DNA of 64,000 nt from CAZNPH01 sp964574985 (GCA_964574985.1 CAZNPH010000003.1:157455-221454); one strand, 5' to 3'; numbered from the stretch's first letter, positions 35,317 to 44,477 are shown. The notes: a model not told the origin generated them from the sequence alone. A program made the numbers and translations.

Positions 35317-36948
35317 CTATTCGGGCTCAAGGAACGGATACCTGTATTCTTCCGGGGGAAGGAAATTCTCCTTGACCGACCTTGGAGAAACCCACCGGAG
35401 CATATTGATCACCGATCCCGCTTTATCGTTGGTCCCCGAAGCTCTGCCCCCCCCGAAAGGCTGTTGGCCGATAATCGCCCCTGTGGGTTTGTCATTGATA
35501 TAAAAATTGCCGGCTGTCCCGGACAAGCGCAAAGTCCCCTGTTCAATAGCCAGGCGGTCGGTGGCAAACAAGGCGCCGGTCAGGCCATAGGGCGAGGTCT
35601 CATCCACAAGATCAAGTGCCGGGGCATAATCTTTTTCATTGTAAACGAAAACGGTCAGCACCGGACCGAACAATTCTTCGACCATGGTTACATATTTCGG
35701 GTTCCGGGACAGTACAACGGTCGGTTCTATATAATACCCTTCGGATTTGTCATAATGCCCTCCCATGATGATGTCCGCATCCCTGTCCTTTTGCACCTGG
35801 TCAATGTAGGTGGTCAGCTTGTCAAAGGAAGCCTGGTCAATGACCGCATTGAAAAAGTTCGAAAAATCTTCGGGAGGCCCCATCCTGAATGATTTCAACT
35901 CTTCCTGAAGCATCTTTTTAATTTCCGGCCACAGGTTGGACGGCATATAGGCCCGGGAAACTGCCGAGCATTTCTGTCCCTGGTATTCAAATGCACCCCT
36001 CAGCATTGCGGTCACCACCTGCCGGGTCACCGCCGACGGATGTGCCAGTAAAAAATTCTTTCCCCCGGTTTCGCCGACCATTCTGGGATATGTTCTGTAC
36101 CGGCCTATATTTTTGCCGATCATTTTCCATATCCCCTGAAAAACCTCGGTAGACCCGGTAAAATGTATTCCTGCAAAATCATGGTGGTTAAGTATGACCT
36201 TCCCTGCAACCGGCCCGGAAACAAGGATCATATTGATCACTCCGTCCGGCAAACCGGCCTCTCTGAGCACATTCATAAATACCCTGGCACTGTATACCTG
36301 CGTTCTTGAAGGTTTCCAGACCACAGTATTGCCCATGATTGCCGGAGCGGTCGGCAAATTCCCGGCAATGGAGGTAAAATTGAAAGGGGTCAGCGCAAAA
36401 ACAAATCCTTCCAGAGGCCTTTGTTCCGTCCTGTTCCACGTACCAACCGGTGAATATGGCTGTTCAAGCATGATCTGCTCCATGTATTTCACATTGAAGC
36501 GTAAAAAATCCACCAGTTCGCAGGCAGAATCGATCTCAGCCTGATGTACGTTTTTCGATTGCCCGATCATGGTGGCAGCATTCATCCTTGCCCGGTACGG
36601 CCCGGCAATCAATTCCGCAGCACGCAAAAACACGGAAGCCCTGTGCTCCCAGTTCATTCCTGTCCATACCGTGCGGGACTCAAGTGCTTCCTTTATGGCC
36701 ATTTCAACATGCGTTTCATTGCCCTGATGAAAATGTCCCAGGGTGTATTTGTGTTCATGCGGAGGTGACATACGCACCAACGACCCGGTATTAATCCCTT
36801 TTCCCCCGATCCACATGGGCACCTCCACCTCTTCAGACCGGGCATCCTTGATTGCCTGACTCAGTTTTTTTCTCTCCGGGGACCCCGGCCTGTAGTTTTT
36901 TACCGGCTCATTGGTTACGGGGGGCACGAAAATATTCTTGTCCAGCAT
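35317..36948 (-). CDS. pruA: 1-pyrroline-5-carboxylate (L-glutamate gamma-semialdehyde) dehydrogenase
   Basis: 543 aa. Second step of proline catabolism: oxidises glutamate semialdehyde to glutamate with NAD. Aldehyde dehydrogenase fold with FTGSTEVF, GETGGKN (general base Glu) and the catalytic Cys in YQGQKCSAVSRAY, followed by the C-terminal FGGGRASGTND. Monofunctional form (no proline dehydrogenase domain), as usual in Bacteroidota. putA/prodh is not in the window. Confidence 0.94.
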   Translation of the reverse strand: MLDKNIFVPPVTNEPVKNYRPGSPERKKLSQAIKDARSEEVEVPMWIGGKGINTGSLVRMSPPHEHKYTLGHFHQGNETHVEMAIKEALESRTVWTGMNWEHRASVFLRAAELIAGPYRARMNAATMIGQSKNVHQAEIDSACELVDFLRFNVKYMEQIMLEQPYSPVGTWNRTEQRPLEGFVFALTPFNFTSIAGNLPTAPAIMGNTVVWKPSRTQVYSARVFMNVLREAGLPDGVINMILVSGPVAGKVILNHHDFAGIHFTGSTEVFQGIWKMIGKNIGRYRTYPRMVGETGGKNFLLAHPSAVTRQVVTAMLRGAFEYQGQKCSAVSRAYMPSNLWPEIKKMLQEELKSFRMGPPEDFSNFFNAVIDQASFDKLTTYIDQVQKDRDADIIMGGHYDKSEGYYIEPTVVLSRNPKYVTMVEELFGPVLTVFVYNEKDYAPALDLVDETSPYGLTGALFATDRLAIEQGTLRLSGTAGNFYINDKPTGAIIGQQPFGGGRASGTNDKAGSVINMLRWVSPRSVKENFLPPEEYRYPFLEPE

Positions 36949-37010
36949 GATCCGATCAGGTTTTCGTTAGCATTCCATTATAGAAAAACTTTAAAAAAAT
37001 GTATCCGGAC

Positions 37011-37030
37011 TCCCGGAATACACTCCGGGA
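37011..37030 (-). terminator. Hairpin terminator of the OlsF-like gene
   Basis: On the minus strand TCCCGGA, loop GTGTAT, TCCGGGA (perfect 7-bp stem) starts right after the stop codon; seven T follow 11 nt later (36993-36999). The gap between stem and T-run is longer than ideal. Confidence 0.55.
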
Positions 37031-38872
37031 TCATGACGCCGCGGGAGTATCGGTTTTGTATATATTGCTGTATGTAAACCGGTCCAGGATGCTTTCATCA
37101 TTGACCTCCCTGGAAAGTGCCGATATGGTTTCCGGAGGCACGTCATAAAGATCCAGGATCATGAGACCGTCCAGTGCATTGTTGAATTTCGGGTCCACAT
37201 TGAAACCGATGATCTTTCCGTTCTGCTTCAGGTATTTTTTCAGAAGAACGGGCATGTTGATATTACTCACCTCAATATCCTTCAGGAGTCTGTCAAGTTT
37301 ATTGATGTCTCCGTCCGGCCCGAACAAGAGCTCGGTATCAATGTTGCTGTCCCTGACCCTGAATTTTTTCCTGGGACGGATATACCTTGCAAACCCTTTG
37401 TGCAGGTAATTCCTGATAATAAACCCGATAATCACACCCCGGGAGAAATTTGAAAAGCGGCTGCTTATGCTGACCGGGCCGATCAGATATCTGTATTCAG
37501 GGTTTTTCAGAAGGAAATACAAAATGCCTTTCCATAACAGGAACAATGGCATCGGTTTCTTCTGGTATTCCGAAACGATGAAAGACCGGCCCAGTTCAAG
37601 GGATTGTCTGAGCACAGGGAAAAAACGTTTATTAATCCTGAACAGGGTGTGAATATAGAATCCCCTGATGCCGTATTGCTCCATGATCTCCTTTCCTTTG
37701 CCTATCCGGTAGGCCCCCACGATCTGCTGCCGCTCTTCATCCCAGACAAATAGCTGGTGGTAATAAAGATCGAATTCGTCGATGTCCATGGACTGGTTGG
37801 TGCCTTCTCCGATCTCCCGGAAGGTGATCTCACGCAATCTTCCCAGTTCATTCATAATATTGGGAATATCCACACTGGGCACACAGTAAATCCGGTAATT
37901 CATGTTTTTAAACAACTGGTTCTCGGGCTTGATCCGTTGTATTTCATCCCGGATCTTTTCAGGATCGATGGGTTCGATGACCGGACTCGCCTTCTTAAGT
38001 CTTCTCATTCGAAATGAATAGAATTTTTTCACTTCCAGGGAAGATCCAAGTGCGTAGGCTTTGCTCCTGAGGAACCTCCCGTAACGGGAAATATCTGCAA
38101 AATCGTTCTGTTCTTTTACCGGAATGGGATTGCCAATGCGGATACGAACGGTCCTTTTCTTCTTGTTGAACAGTTCGGAAGGCAGTTTAACGGCTTTCAG
38201 GGTAGGATGGATCAAGCCGAGAATATGAAAAAGCTTGCTGTTCCTGCCCTGAAAAAAAACCGGTATAACAGGGACTTTGGCCTTTTTGATCATTTTGACC
38301 ACCGGATATATCCATTGTGGATCCGAAATGACATTGGAAGGTTGTGTATAGGAAGATATCTCACCCGCCGGGAAGATTCCCAGCCCCCCCCCGTTTTCCA
38401 GGTGCTGCAGAACTTGTTTTACATATGCCAGGGCAGACCCGGACTTTCCGCGATCTGCAGTCAGAAAGGGATTTCCGGTGAATATGTGTTGACGGAGGGG
38501 CCCGATGCGTTCCAGCAGAAAATCGGGCATCGACCGGAAGTCATCCCTGATCCCGGAAACGATCTTGATCAGCAACATACCGTCAATCCCTCCGTAAGGA
38601 TGGTTGCATACAATAATGAATGGACCTTGCCGGGGGATACGGAGGACCTCCTGCGGGATGACCTCATAATTGATCCTCAGTTGCGTGATCATCGAATCGA
38701 TGAAATCAATCCCCTCTTTATCCAGGTTCTGGGCATACAATTTGTTGATCCTGCGAAAACGTAGAAGAAGCATCATGACCCTGGCAGCGCTTTCCCCCGC
38801 AAATCCGTTCAGCCGGGCTGCCTCAAGAATATCTTCCGTATCGATCAGTTTTTTTTCTGCCATTCCGGACAC
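37031..38872 (-). CDS. OlsF-like bifunctional acyltransferase (PlsC domain fused to GNAT/OlsB-like domain)
   Basis: 613 aa. N-terminal lysophospholipid acyltransferase domain (about 70-290) with His91 and Asp97 in NHPYGGID and the FPAGEISS block; C-terminal GNAT-type N-acyltransferase domain (about 330-500; LREITFREIGEGTNQS, DLYYHQLFVWD, VGAYRIGKG) as in OlsB. This order matches OlsF of Serratia and Flavobacterium, which makes ornithine lipid in two acylations; Bacteroides uses related separate enzymes for glycine lipids. Hence probably amino-acid lipid synthesis, amino acid unknown. A G9 run encodes Gly161-163 within the O-acyltransferase domain. A second ATG at 38863 may be the true start. 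Confidence 0.82.
   Translation of the reverse strand: MSGMAEKKLIDTEDILEAARLNGFAGESAARVMMLLLRFRRINKLYAQNLDKEGIDFIDSMITQLRINYEVIPQEVLRIPRQGPFIIVCNHPYGGIDGMLLIKIVSGIRDDFRSMPDFLLERIGPLRQHIFTGNPFLTADRGKSGSALAYVKQVLQHLENGGGLGIFPAGEISSYTQPSNVISDPQWIYPVVKMIKKAKVPVIPVFFQGRNSKLFHILGLIHPTLKAVKLPSELFNKKKRTVRIRIGNPIPVKEQNDFADISRYGRFLRSKAYALGSSLEVKKFYSFRMRRLKKASPVIEPIDPEKIRDEIQRIKPENQLFKNMNYRIYCVPSVDIPNIMNELGRLREITFREIGEGTNQSMDIDEFDLYYHQLFVWDEERQQIVGAYRIGKGKEIMEQYGIRGFYIHTLFRINKRFFPVLRQSLELGRSFIVSEYQKKPMPLFLLWKGILYFLLKNPEYRYLIGPVSISSRFSNFSRGVIIGFIIRNYLHKGFARYIRPRKKFRVRDSNIDTELLFGPDGDINKLDRLLKDIEVSNINMPVLLKKYLKQNGKIIGFNVDPKFNNALDGLMILDLYDVPPETISALSREVNDESILDRFTYSNIYKTDTPAAS
38384..38392 (-). repeat. G9 homopolymer inside the OlsF-like coding sequence
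   Basis: Nine C on the plus strand, exactly three GGG codons (Gly161-163) on the coding strand, just before the FPAGEISS acyltransferase block. Any slip of one or two bases would truncate both domains. The frame is intact in this sequence. Confidence 0.7.
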
Positions 38873-38880
38873 ATTTATAC

Positions 38881-38888
38881 CAAATATA
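38881..38888 (-). promoter_or_regulatory. -7 box for the OlsF-like gene (TATATTTG, minus strand)
   Basis: An exact TAnnTTTG match 9 bp ahead of the first ATG, implying either a near-leaderless message or use of the second ATG at 38863. Divergent from the lnt box 42 bp away. Confidence 0.5.
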
Positions 38889-38930
38889 TTGCAAAAATGT
38901 CAATACATCCATTAATCTGCCGGTTTTTCA

Positions 38931-38938
38931 TATTTTTG
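38931..38938 (+). promoter_or_regulatory. -7 box for lnt (TATTTTTG)
   Basis: An exact TAnnTTTG match. Transcription from here gives a leader of about 135 nt that contains repeat copy B. No -33 TTG at standard spacing. Confidence 0.45.
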
Positions 38939-39014
38939 CAAATTGACTCAGGACAATAAAAATCCCGTCATTGATCCGTGAATCAATCCGTTGATCAACA
39001 TCGTTTTTCAAAAT

Positions 39015-39068
39015 GGGGGTTCGCCGGCCAGGCAAGTGGACAGCCTGAGGGAAGCCGGCAACAAAAAA
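39015..39068 (+). repeat. Dispersed intergenic palindromic repeat, copy B (second half only)
   Basis: Matches the second half of copy C from GGGGGTTCGCCGGCC to GCCGGCAACAAAA. Outer arms GCCGGC/GCCGGC; inner arms AGGC/GCCT around AAGTGGACA. It ends 10 bp before the lnt start, within its presumed leader. The first-half hairpin of copies A and C is missing. Confidence 0.75.
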
Positions 39069-39078
39069 ATAAATCAGG

Positions 39079-40686
39079 ATGAGGGGAAACAAGCCAATAA
39101 TCAGCGCAATCTTCTCCGGCATATTACTGAGTGTGGCATGGTATGAAAAAGGACCGTCGATCACCCTCCTTTTTGCGTGGATCCCATTGTTGTTTGTCGA
39201 AGAGCATTTGTACCTGAACCGCCAAAAATATGTATCCTTTAAGGCATTTTTGTATTCTGCCCTCACGTTTCTGTCCTGGAACCTGATCACCACATGGTGG
39301 ATAGTCAATGCTTCCCCGGCGGGCATGCTTCTGGCCGTATTCATCAACACCCTTTTGATGTCAGGCGTTTTTTGGCTTTTTCACTTCTCCAGGAGAAAAC
39401 TGGGAAGCAGCATGGGATATTTCAGCTTACTGGTCTACTGGCTGAGCTATGAATACTTCTATCTGAATGCTGAGATTTCCTGGCCGTGGCTGAACCTGGG
39501 GAACGGACTGGCCAATGACATCCTGCTCATTCAATGGTACGAATATACCGGCACACTGGGCGGAACCTGCTGGATCCTTCTGGTAAACATCATCCTGTTT
39601 CATCTGATCAAAGAATTCATCCGGTCACGGAAAAGTCGCAAAACCCTGTACCTGGGCATTGTTCTGTCCGTATTTGTCCTTGTTCCCCCGGCTGTATCAT
39701 TTTTAATATTCAAAACATACCATGAGGAGAAAAATCCCTGCGAGATCGTTGTCCTTCAACCCAACATCGATCCGTACGAGGAAAAATTCGGCGGACTCCC
39801 GCCGGAAGAACAAATGGATATTTTGCTGCGTCTGGCCGACTCACTGGGCACACCGGCAACTGATTATTTTGTCGCTCCCGAGACATTCATCAATGACAAT
39901 GTATGGGAACAGAATATGCACATAAATCCCAGCATTCTGGCCATACGGTCTTTTCTGGAAAAATACCCCGGGGCAAAGTTCGTGGTCGGACTCACTTCCT
40001 ATAAGCGTTACCGTTCAAGGGATGAAATACCCCCCACGGCCAGCAAAATCCCGGGAACCAATATCTGGTATGACAGCTTCAATTCCTCCATACAGATCGA
40101 TTCCACGGATAATATTCAGATATACCGGAAATCCAAACTGGTTGCAGGGGTTGAAAAAATGCCCTATCCCCGGTATCTCAGGTTTCTTGAAAAACTCACC
40201 CTCCGGCTGGGAGGCACCTTCAGAAGCCACGGCACACAAAAAAACCGGGAATGTCTTTTCTCTCCGGGAGATTCCAAGGGGATCGGAACTGCCATTTGCT
40301 ATGAATCCGTTTTCGGTGAATTCGTAACCGAATATGTTAAAGCCGGAGCCAATCTGATCTTCGTCATTACCAATGACGGATGGTGGGGGGATACTCCGGG
40401 ATACCGGCAGCATCATGGATTTTCCAGAATCCGGGCCATTGAAACCAGAAGGAGTATCGCGAGATCCGCCAACACGGGCATTTCTTCATTCATCAACCAG
40501 AAAGGTGAAATATTGTGCCGGACGGAATACTGGGTTCCGGATGCCATCCGGTGCACGCTGAACGCTTCCCGTGAAAAAACCTTTTACGTCCGGCACGGCG
40601 ATTTCATGGCCCGTATCGCGGGTTTTTTCTCCATCCTGATGATCCTGTATACATTGGTCAGCTCAACCATCCGCCGTTTTAAGTGA
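39079..40686 (+). CDS. lnt: Apolipoprotein N-acyltransferase
   Basis: 535 aa. N-acylates the diacylated Cys of lipoproteins in the inner membrane. Several N-terminal membrane helices (about 5-220), then the nitrilase domain with the catalytic Glu in VAPETFIND, Lys in YRKSKLVAGVEKMPYP and Cys in AICYESVFGEFV, followed by TNDGWWGDTPG. A last membrane helix is near the C-terminus. The 3' end overlaps the convergent dsbD by 24 bp. Confidence 0.94.
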   Translation: MRGNKPIISAIFSGILLSVAWYEKGPSITLLFAWIPLLFVEEHLYLNRQKYVSFKAFLYSALTFLSWNLITTWWIVNASPAGMLLAVFINTLLMSGVFWLFHFSRRKLGSSMGYFSLLVYWLSYEYFYLNAEISWPWLNLGNGLANDILLIQWYEYTGTLGGTCWILLVNIILFHLIKEFIRSRKSRKTLYLGIVLSVFVLVPPAVSFLIFKTYHEEKNPCEIVVLQPNIDPYEEKFGGLPPEEQMDILLRLADSLGTPATDYFVAPETFINDNVWEQNMHINPSILAIRSFLEKYPGAKFVVGLTSYKRYRSRDEIPPTASKIPGTNIWYDSFNSSIQIDSTDNIQIYRKSKLVAGVEKMPYPRYLRFLEKLTLRLGGTFRSHGTQKNRECLFSPGDSKGIGTAICYESVFGEFVTEYVKAGANLIFVITNDGWWGDTPGYRQHHGFSRIRAIETRRSIARSANTGISSFINQKGEILCRTEYWVPDAIRCTLNASREKTFYVRHGDFMARIAGFFSILMILYTLVSSTIRRFK

Positions 40687-42645
40687 CTTGCCGTCATAAA
40701 ACCTTTGCAGGCCCCTGTCAAGGAATCCGATAAACCGTTCAACATCCAATGTATGGCCCATGGGAAAGACAAGGGTATCTCCGTCATGATCCAGCAATAC
40801 ATACAGCGGCTGGGTATTGGTCCCGAACCGTGTAATTTCAAGGCTGAGGTTCTTTTTCCCCAGGGTCTTCTTTAATTTGCCGTCATGTGAAGACCTGATC
40901 CATTCTTCCTCAGGCAATTTGGTCCGGTCATCCGTATACAGGGCAATGATCAGGTATTTTTTCAGCTTTTCAAGCACCAGGGGGTCTGACCAGACCCTGG
41001 CTTCCATCTCTTTGCAGTTTGCACATGCATGGCCCTTGAAATCAAGCAGGACGGGCTTATTCAGCTCTTTTGCACAGGCCATCCCTTCTTCATAAACGAA
41101 ATATCCTTCCAGGCCATAGGGCAATTCAAGAAAGCCGGCATAGCTGGGCACCCCGCACACAGCATTCCCTTCACCGGGGATTCCCCCGCGTTCCAAAACA
41201 CGGGACCGGGTTCCGGTCAGGTCAAATACCTGGGCCGATTTGGGCGGAATGAGCGGAGCAATGGCCCGGAGCGGTGCCCCAAAAAGACCGGGCACCATAT
41301 ACAGGACAAAGACAAAAACGATCATGGATGATATGAGTCTGCCTACCCCAACATGCGGCAGATCACTGTCGTGGGGGAGCTTCAGTTTTCCAAGCAAATA
41401 GAAACCGGACATTGAAAAGATCACGATCCATGCAGCCAGAAATACTTCCCGGCTCAGCAATCCCAAATGATAGCTCTGATCAACAACCGATAGAAATTTC
41501 AGGCCCAGGGCCAGCAATACAAATCCCACGAATACTTTGACTGTATTCAACCAACCCCCTGATTTGGGCAGCGCGTTGAGCCATGATGGGAAAATGGACA
41601 AAAGTGTGAAAGGCAGGGCAAAGGCCAGGGAAAATCCAAACATCCCCAGAATCGGCTTCAGTGCCAATCCGCCGGCAGATTCCACCAGCAAGGCCCCGAT
41701 GATGGGCCCCGTGCAGGAGAATGATACCAGGACCAGGGTAAGCCCCATAAAGAAGGCACCCCAATATCCTCCGCGGTCGGCTTGCTGATCGGCTTTTTTT
41801 ACCCACCGGCCGGGCAATACGATCTCAAACATGCCCAGAAACGAAGCAGCAAAAACCATGAATAACAGGAAAAACAAAATGTTGGGTATCCAGTGGGTTC
41901 CAAGCTGGTTCGTAAAATCCGCACCAATGCTGGTCAGTGAAACCAAAAAACCCACCAAAGTGTATATCAGCACAATGGAAAAACCAAAGATGAGCCCCTT
42001 GATGATGGCCCGCATCCGGTTCTCACTGCCCCGCATGAAAAAAGTGACCGTCATCGGGATCATGGGGAAAACACAGGGTGTAAGGATCCCCGCAAATCCG
42101 GCCACAAAAGAGATCATAAAAAAAAGCAACAGGCTTTTTTTTTCAGTCCCTGTTTTCATTTCATGGCTGCCGGGGGCCGGATTGTCTTCCCCGATCCGGA
42201 AAGAAAACTTAACTTCCCTGGGAGGAAGGCACTGATGGTCATCACAACACATATATTCCAGGATACCCGCGACAGAAAAAGAACTTCCGGGGTCATGCTC
42301 CAGTTTTTGCCTGAATAAAGCCCGGTGATCGAAAAGCCTGAGCTCCATGTCAAAGGACGGATCATATTTCACCCGTGCTTCCGAGAGTGCTTCAATTGGG
42401 CCCAGGAGCCGGGCCGGACCGGTATCTTTAAAATCAAAGCGGGTTGGGACCGGACCGCCCTCCGGAATATCATGGCCGTACATATGCCAGTTTTCTTCAA
42501 TGACAGCCTTGAAATACAAGTCCGTTCGCTCCCCGCTTACCCGTTTCGTATAGAACTCCCATTTGACGGGATCCGCGATCTGTGCCCGTGAGGCCTGACC
42601 CAGAAACAGCACAAAAATGAGGCTGAATATGATTTTTTCTTTCAC
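40663..42645 (-). CDS. dsbD: Thiol:disulfide interchange protein DsbD
   Basis: 660 aa. Signal peptide; an N-terminal periplasmic domain (about 25-155) with Cys in CCDDHQCLPP; a membrane core with eight-helix pattern starting GILTPCVFPMIPMT; and a C-terminal thioredoxin domain with HACANCKEMEARVW (redox pair CANC). Carries electrons from the cytosol to periplasmic thiol partners. Its start overlaps the upstream RNase stop by ATGA... read in the minus direction, so the two are co-transcribed. Confidence 0.93.
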   Translation of the reverse strand: MKEKIIFSLIFVLFLGQASRAQIADPVKWEFYTKRVSGERTDLYFKAVIEENWHMYGHDIPEGGPVPTRFDFKDTGPARLLGPIEALSEARVKYDPSFDMELRLFDHRALFRQKLEHDPGSSFSVAGILEYMCCDDHQCLPPREVKFSFRIGEDNPAPGSHEMKTGTEKKSLLLFFMISFVAGFAGILTPCVFPMIPMTVTFFMRGSENRMRAIIKGLIFGFSIVLIYTLVGFLVSLTSIGADFTNQLGTHWIPNILFFLLFMVFAASFLGMFEIVLPGRWVKKADQQADRGGYWGAFFMGLTLVLVSFSCTGPIIGALLVESAGGLALKPILGMFGFSLAFALPFTLLSIFPSWLNALPKSGGWLNTVKVFVGFVLLALGLKFLSVVDQSYHLGLLSREVFLAAWIVIFSMSGFYLLGKLKLPHDSDLPHVGVGRLISSMIVFVFVLYMVPGLFGAPLRAIAPLIPPKSAQVFDLTGTRSRVLERGGIPGEGNAVCGVPSYAGFLELPYGLEGYFVYEEGMACAKELNKPVLLDFKGHACANCKEMEARVWSDPLVLEKLKKYLIIALYTDDRTKLPEEEWIRSSHDGKLKKTLGKKNLSLEITRFGTNTQPLYVLLDHDGDTLVFPMGHTLDVERFIGFLDRGLQRFYDGKSLKTADG

Positions 42646-44228
42646 GATCCCTGATATTGCACCGGTATATTACGGATCTCTTCCCCCTGGCTGTCCAGGA
42701 ATTTATATTCCATGAGCGTGAAGGCATCCCTGGGCACGATCCTGATCTTCAAATTGAAGGCCCGCTGCCACTTTCTGCGCAGGGAAAACACTCCCTGCCG
42801 CAGATAAGCGGCAATAAAGGGATGCATATGTATCTGCAGCTTTTTTACTTTCTTTTCTCCGGCAATTTCCCTGACCTTATTCTGGATCTCATCCACGATA
42901 TGCAAACTCGGGGTGATCCTGCCTTTTCCCCTGCAGGTCGGACAGGTCTCACTGACGTCAATGTCCGTCTCGGGCCTTACACGTTGCCGTGTGATCTGCA
43001 TCAATCCGAATTTGCTGAGGGGCAGGATGCTGTTTCTGGCACGGTCCCTGGACATATGCTCACGTACCTTGTCAAATACCTGCTGCTTATGATCATTGTT
43101 TTGCATATCGATGAAATCGACCACAATGATGCCTCCCATATCCCGCAACCGCAGTTGCCTGGCAATTTCTTCAGCTGCAGCCATGTTCACCTCCAGGGCA
43201 TTGGTTTCCTGGTTGCCGGCAGTTTTGGAACGGTTGCCACTGTTGACATCGACCACATGCAATGCTTCCGTATGTTCAATAATCAGATAAGCCCCGTTTT
43301 TAAATGAGACGGTCCTGCCAAACAGGTTTTTGATCTGCTTCTCCAGACCAAATTTTTCAAATATGGGAATTTTCCCGTTATAAAGTTTGACGATCTTTTC
43401 TTTTTCCGGAACGATTTTACTGATGTACTCCTTGATTTCCCTGTATAATGCAGGATCATTCACATGAATGCTGTTGAAAGAAACCCCCAGCATATCTCTG
43501 AGAATGGCCGAAGTCCTGTTCAATTCACTAAGTACCAGATTCGGAGAAGAAACATTTTTCATTTTTTCGAATGCCGATTGCCATTTCTTCACCAGGCTCC
43601 TTAATTCTGCATCCAGTTCGGCCACTTTCTTATTTTCAGCAACCGTTCTTACGATCACCCCGTAGTTTCTGGGTTTTATACTAAGCAACAGCCGTTTCAG
43701 CCGGCTTCTTTCCTCCGGAGATTCAATTTTCTGGGATACCGATACTTTATCGGAAAAAGGCAAAAGAACCAAATTCCTTCCGGCAATGCTTATCTCCGAA
43801 CTTAAACGAGGCCCTTTGGTGGAAATGGGCTCCTTAACGATCTGAACAAGGACATCCTGACCGGCGGAAAGAACCTGGCCGATCTGCCCGTCTTTTCTGA
43901 TATCCGGTTCCCTTTTGAATTTCTGGATGGTAAGCACTTTGCCCTTGCGGGTCATGCCTAACCTCAAATATTTCTGAAGGGACCTGAACTGGGGACCCAG
44001 GTCGTGGTAATGCAAAAAAGCATCCTTATCATAACCGATATCGATAAACGCCGCATTGAGTCCGGGCATAATCTTTTTGACCTTTCCGAGATAAATATCA
44101 CCTACGTTGAATTGAATGCTGGTTTTTTCCTTGTTCAGCTCGATGAGCTTTCTGTTTGCCAGCAACGCTATGGTAATCTCGGAAGAAGATACATTAATGA
44201 ACAGATCATGTAACACGTCGTTACTCAA
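42642..44228 (-). CDS. rng: Ribonuclease E/G family protein
   Basis: 528 aa. Short RNase G form without the long RNase E tail. N-terminal S1 domain (about 38-130; VGDIYLGKVKKIMPGLNAAFIDIG), catalytic DNase-I-like domain with Asp in VVDVNSG and VVDFIDM, and a zinc-link pair in CPTCRGKG. Matures 16S rRNA and processes mRNA. A hairpin followed by six T separates it from the small gene upstream; dsbD follows with a 4-nt overlap. Confidence 0.93.
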   Translation of the reverse strand: MSNDVLHDLFINVSSSEITIALLANRKLIELNKEKTSIQFNVGDIYLGKVKKIMPGLNAAFIDIGYDKDAFLHYHDLGPQFRSLQKYLRLGMTRKGKVLTIQKFKREPDIRKDGQIGQVLSAGQDVLVQIVKEPISTKGPRLSSEISIAGRNLVLLPFSDKVSVSQKIESPEERSRLKRLLLSIKPRNYGVIVRTVAENKKVAELDAELRSLVKKWQSAFEKMKNVSSPNLVLSELNRTSAILRDMLGVSFNSIHVNDPALYREIKEYISKIVPEKEKIVKLYNGKIPIFEKFGLEKQIKNLFGRTVSFKNGAYLIIEHTEALHVVDVNSGNRSKTAGNQETNALEVNMAAAEEIARQLRLRDMGGIIVVDFIDMQNNDHKQQVFDKVREHMSRDRARNSILPLSKFGLMQITRQRVRPETDIDVSETCPTCRGKGRITPSLHIVDEIQNKVREIAGEKKVKKLQIHMHPFIAAYLRQGVFSLRRKWQRAFNLKIRIVPRDAFTLMEYKFLDSQGEEIRNIPVQYQGS

Positions 44229-44276
44229 AACCGCCTCATATTAGTTGAATGTTATTGCCCGGGGAAACATCTGTAT

Positions 44277-44306
44277 AAAAAATCCGGCAAGCGCTGGCAA
44301 TCCGGG
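44277..44306 (-). terminator. Probable terminator between the AURKAIP1/COX24 gene and rng
   Basis: On the minus strand CCGG...CCGG arms enclose a loop containing the self-complementary AGCGCT, followed by ATTTTTT. The short outer stem makes it less certain. It would end transcripts of HU and the small ribosomal protein gene. Confidence 0.45.
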
Positions 44307-44352
44307 CCGTCGGGCATGATTTTCCCTGACTTTCAATAAAAAAGAATGTGGC

Positions 44353-44445
44353 TTATTTCTTCTTTTTGTGCCTGTTTTTCCTCAGTCGCTTCTTCCGCTT
44401 GTGGGTAGACATTTTATGTCTTTTTTTCTTCTTTCCACTTGGCAT
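44353..44445 (-). CDS. Small basic ribosomal protein, AURKAIP1/COX24 (mS38/bS22-like) type, 30 aa
   Basis: 31 codons including the stop. The product has about 20 Lys, Arg or His in 30 residues and the motif KRHKMSTHKRKKRLRKNRHK (10-residue pattern KMSxHKxKKRLRK) shared with the COX24/AURKAIP1 domain of mitochondrial mS38 and with bS22 of actinobacteria. Probably a small-subunit ribosomal protein. It is preceded by AGAGGAGG six to seven bases before the ATG, a strong Shine-Dalgarno that is very rare in this phylum. Lies 32 nt after HU. Confidence 0.85.
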   Translation of the reverse strand: MPSGKKKKRHKMSTHKRKKRLRKNRHKKKK

Positions 44446-44451
44446 ATCTTG

Positions 44452-44460
44452 CCCTCCTCT
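44452..44460 (-). promoter_or_regulatory. Strong Shine-Dalgarno (AGAGGAGGG)
   Basis: Located ideally for the 30-aa ribosomal protein ATG at 44445. In Bacteroidota the 16S rRNA 3' end is sequestered and most genes lack such a site; where kept it has been tied to ribosomal protein control (known for rpsU in Flavobacteriia). Confidence 0.75.
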
Positions 44461-44477
44461 TTAAACAGATTGGATCA

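Noticed and set aside
40663..40686. 24-bp tail-to-tail overlap of lnt and dsbD as a possible antisense control
   Set aside because: Short convergent overlaps are ordinary in compact genomes, and no terminator or RNA structure supports a regulatory role.
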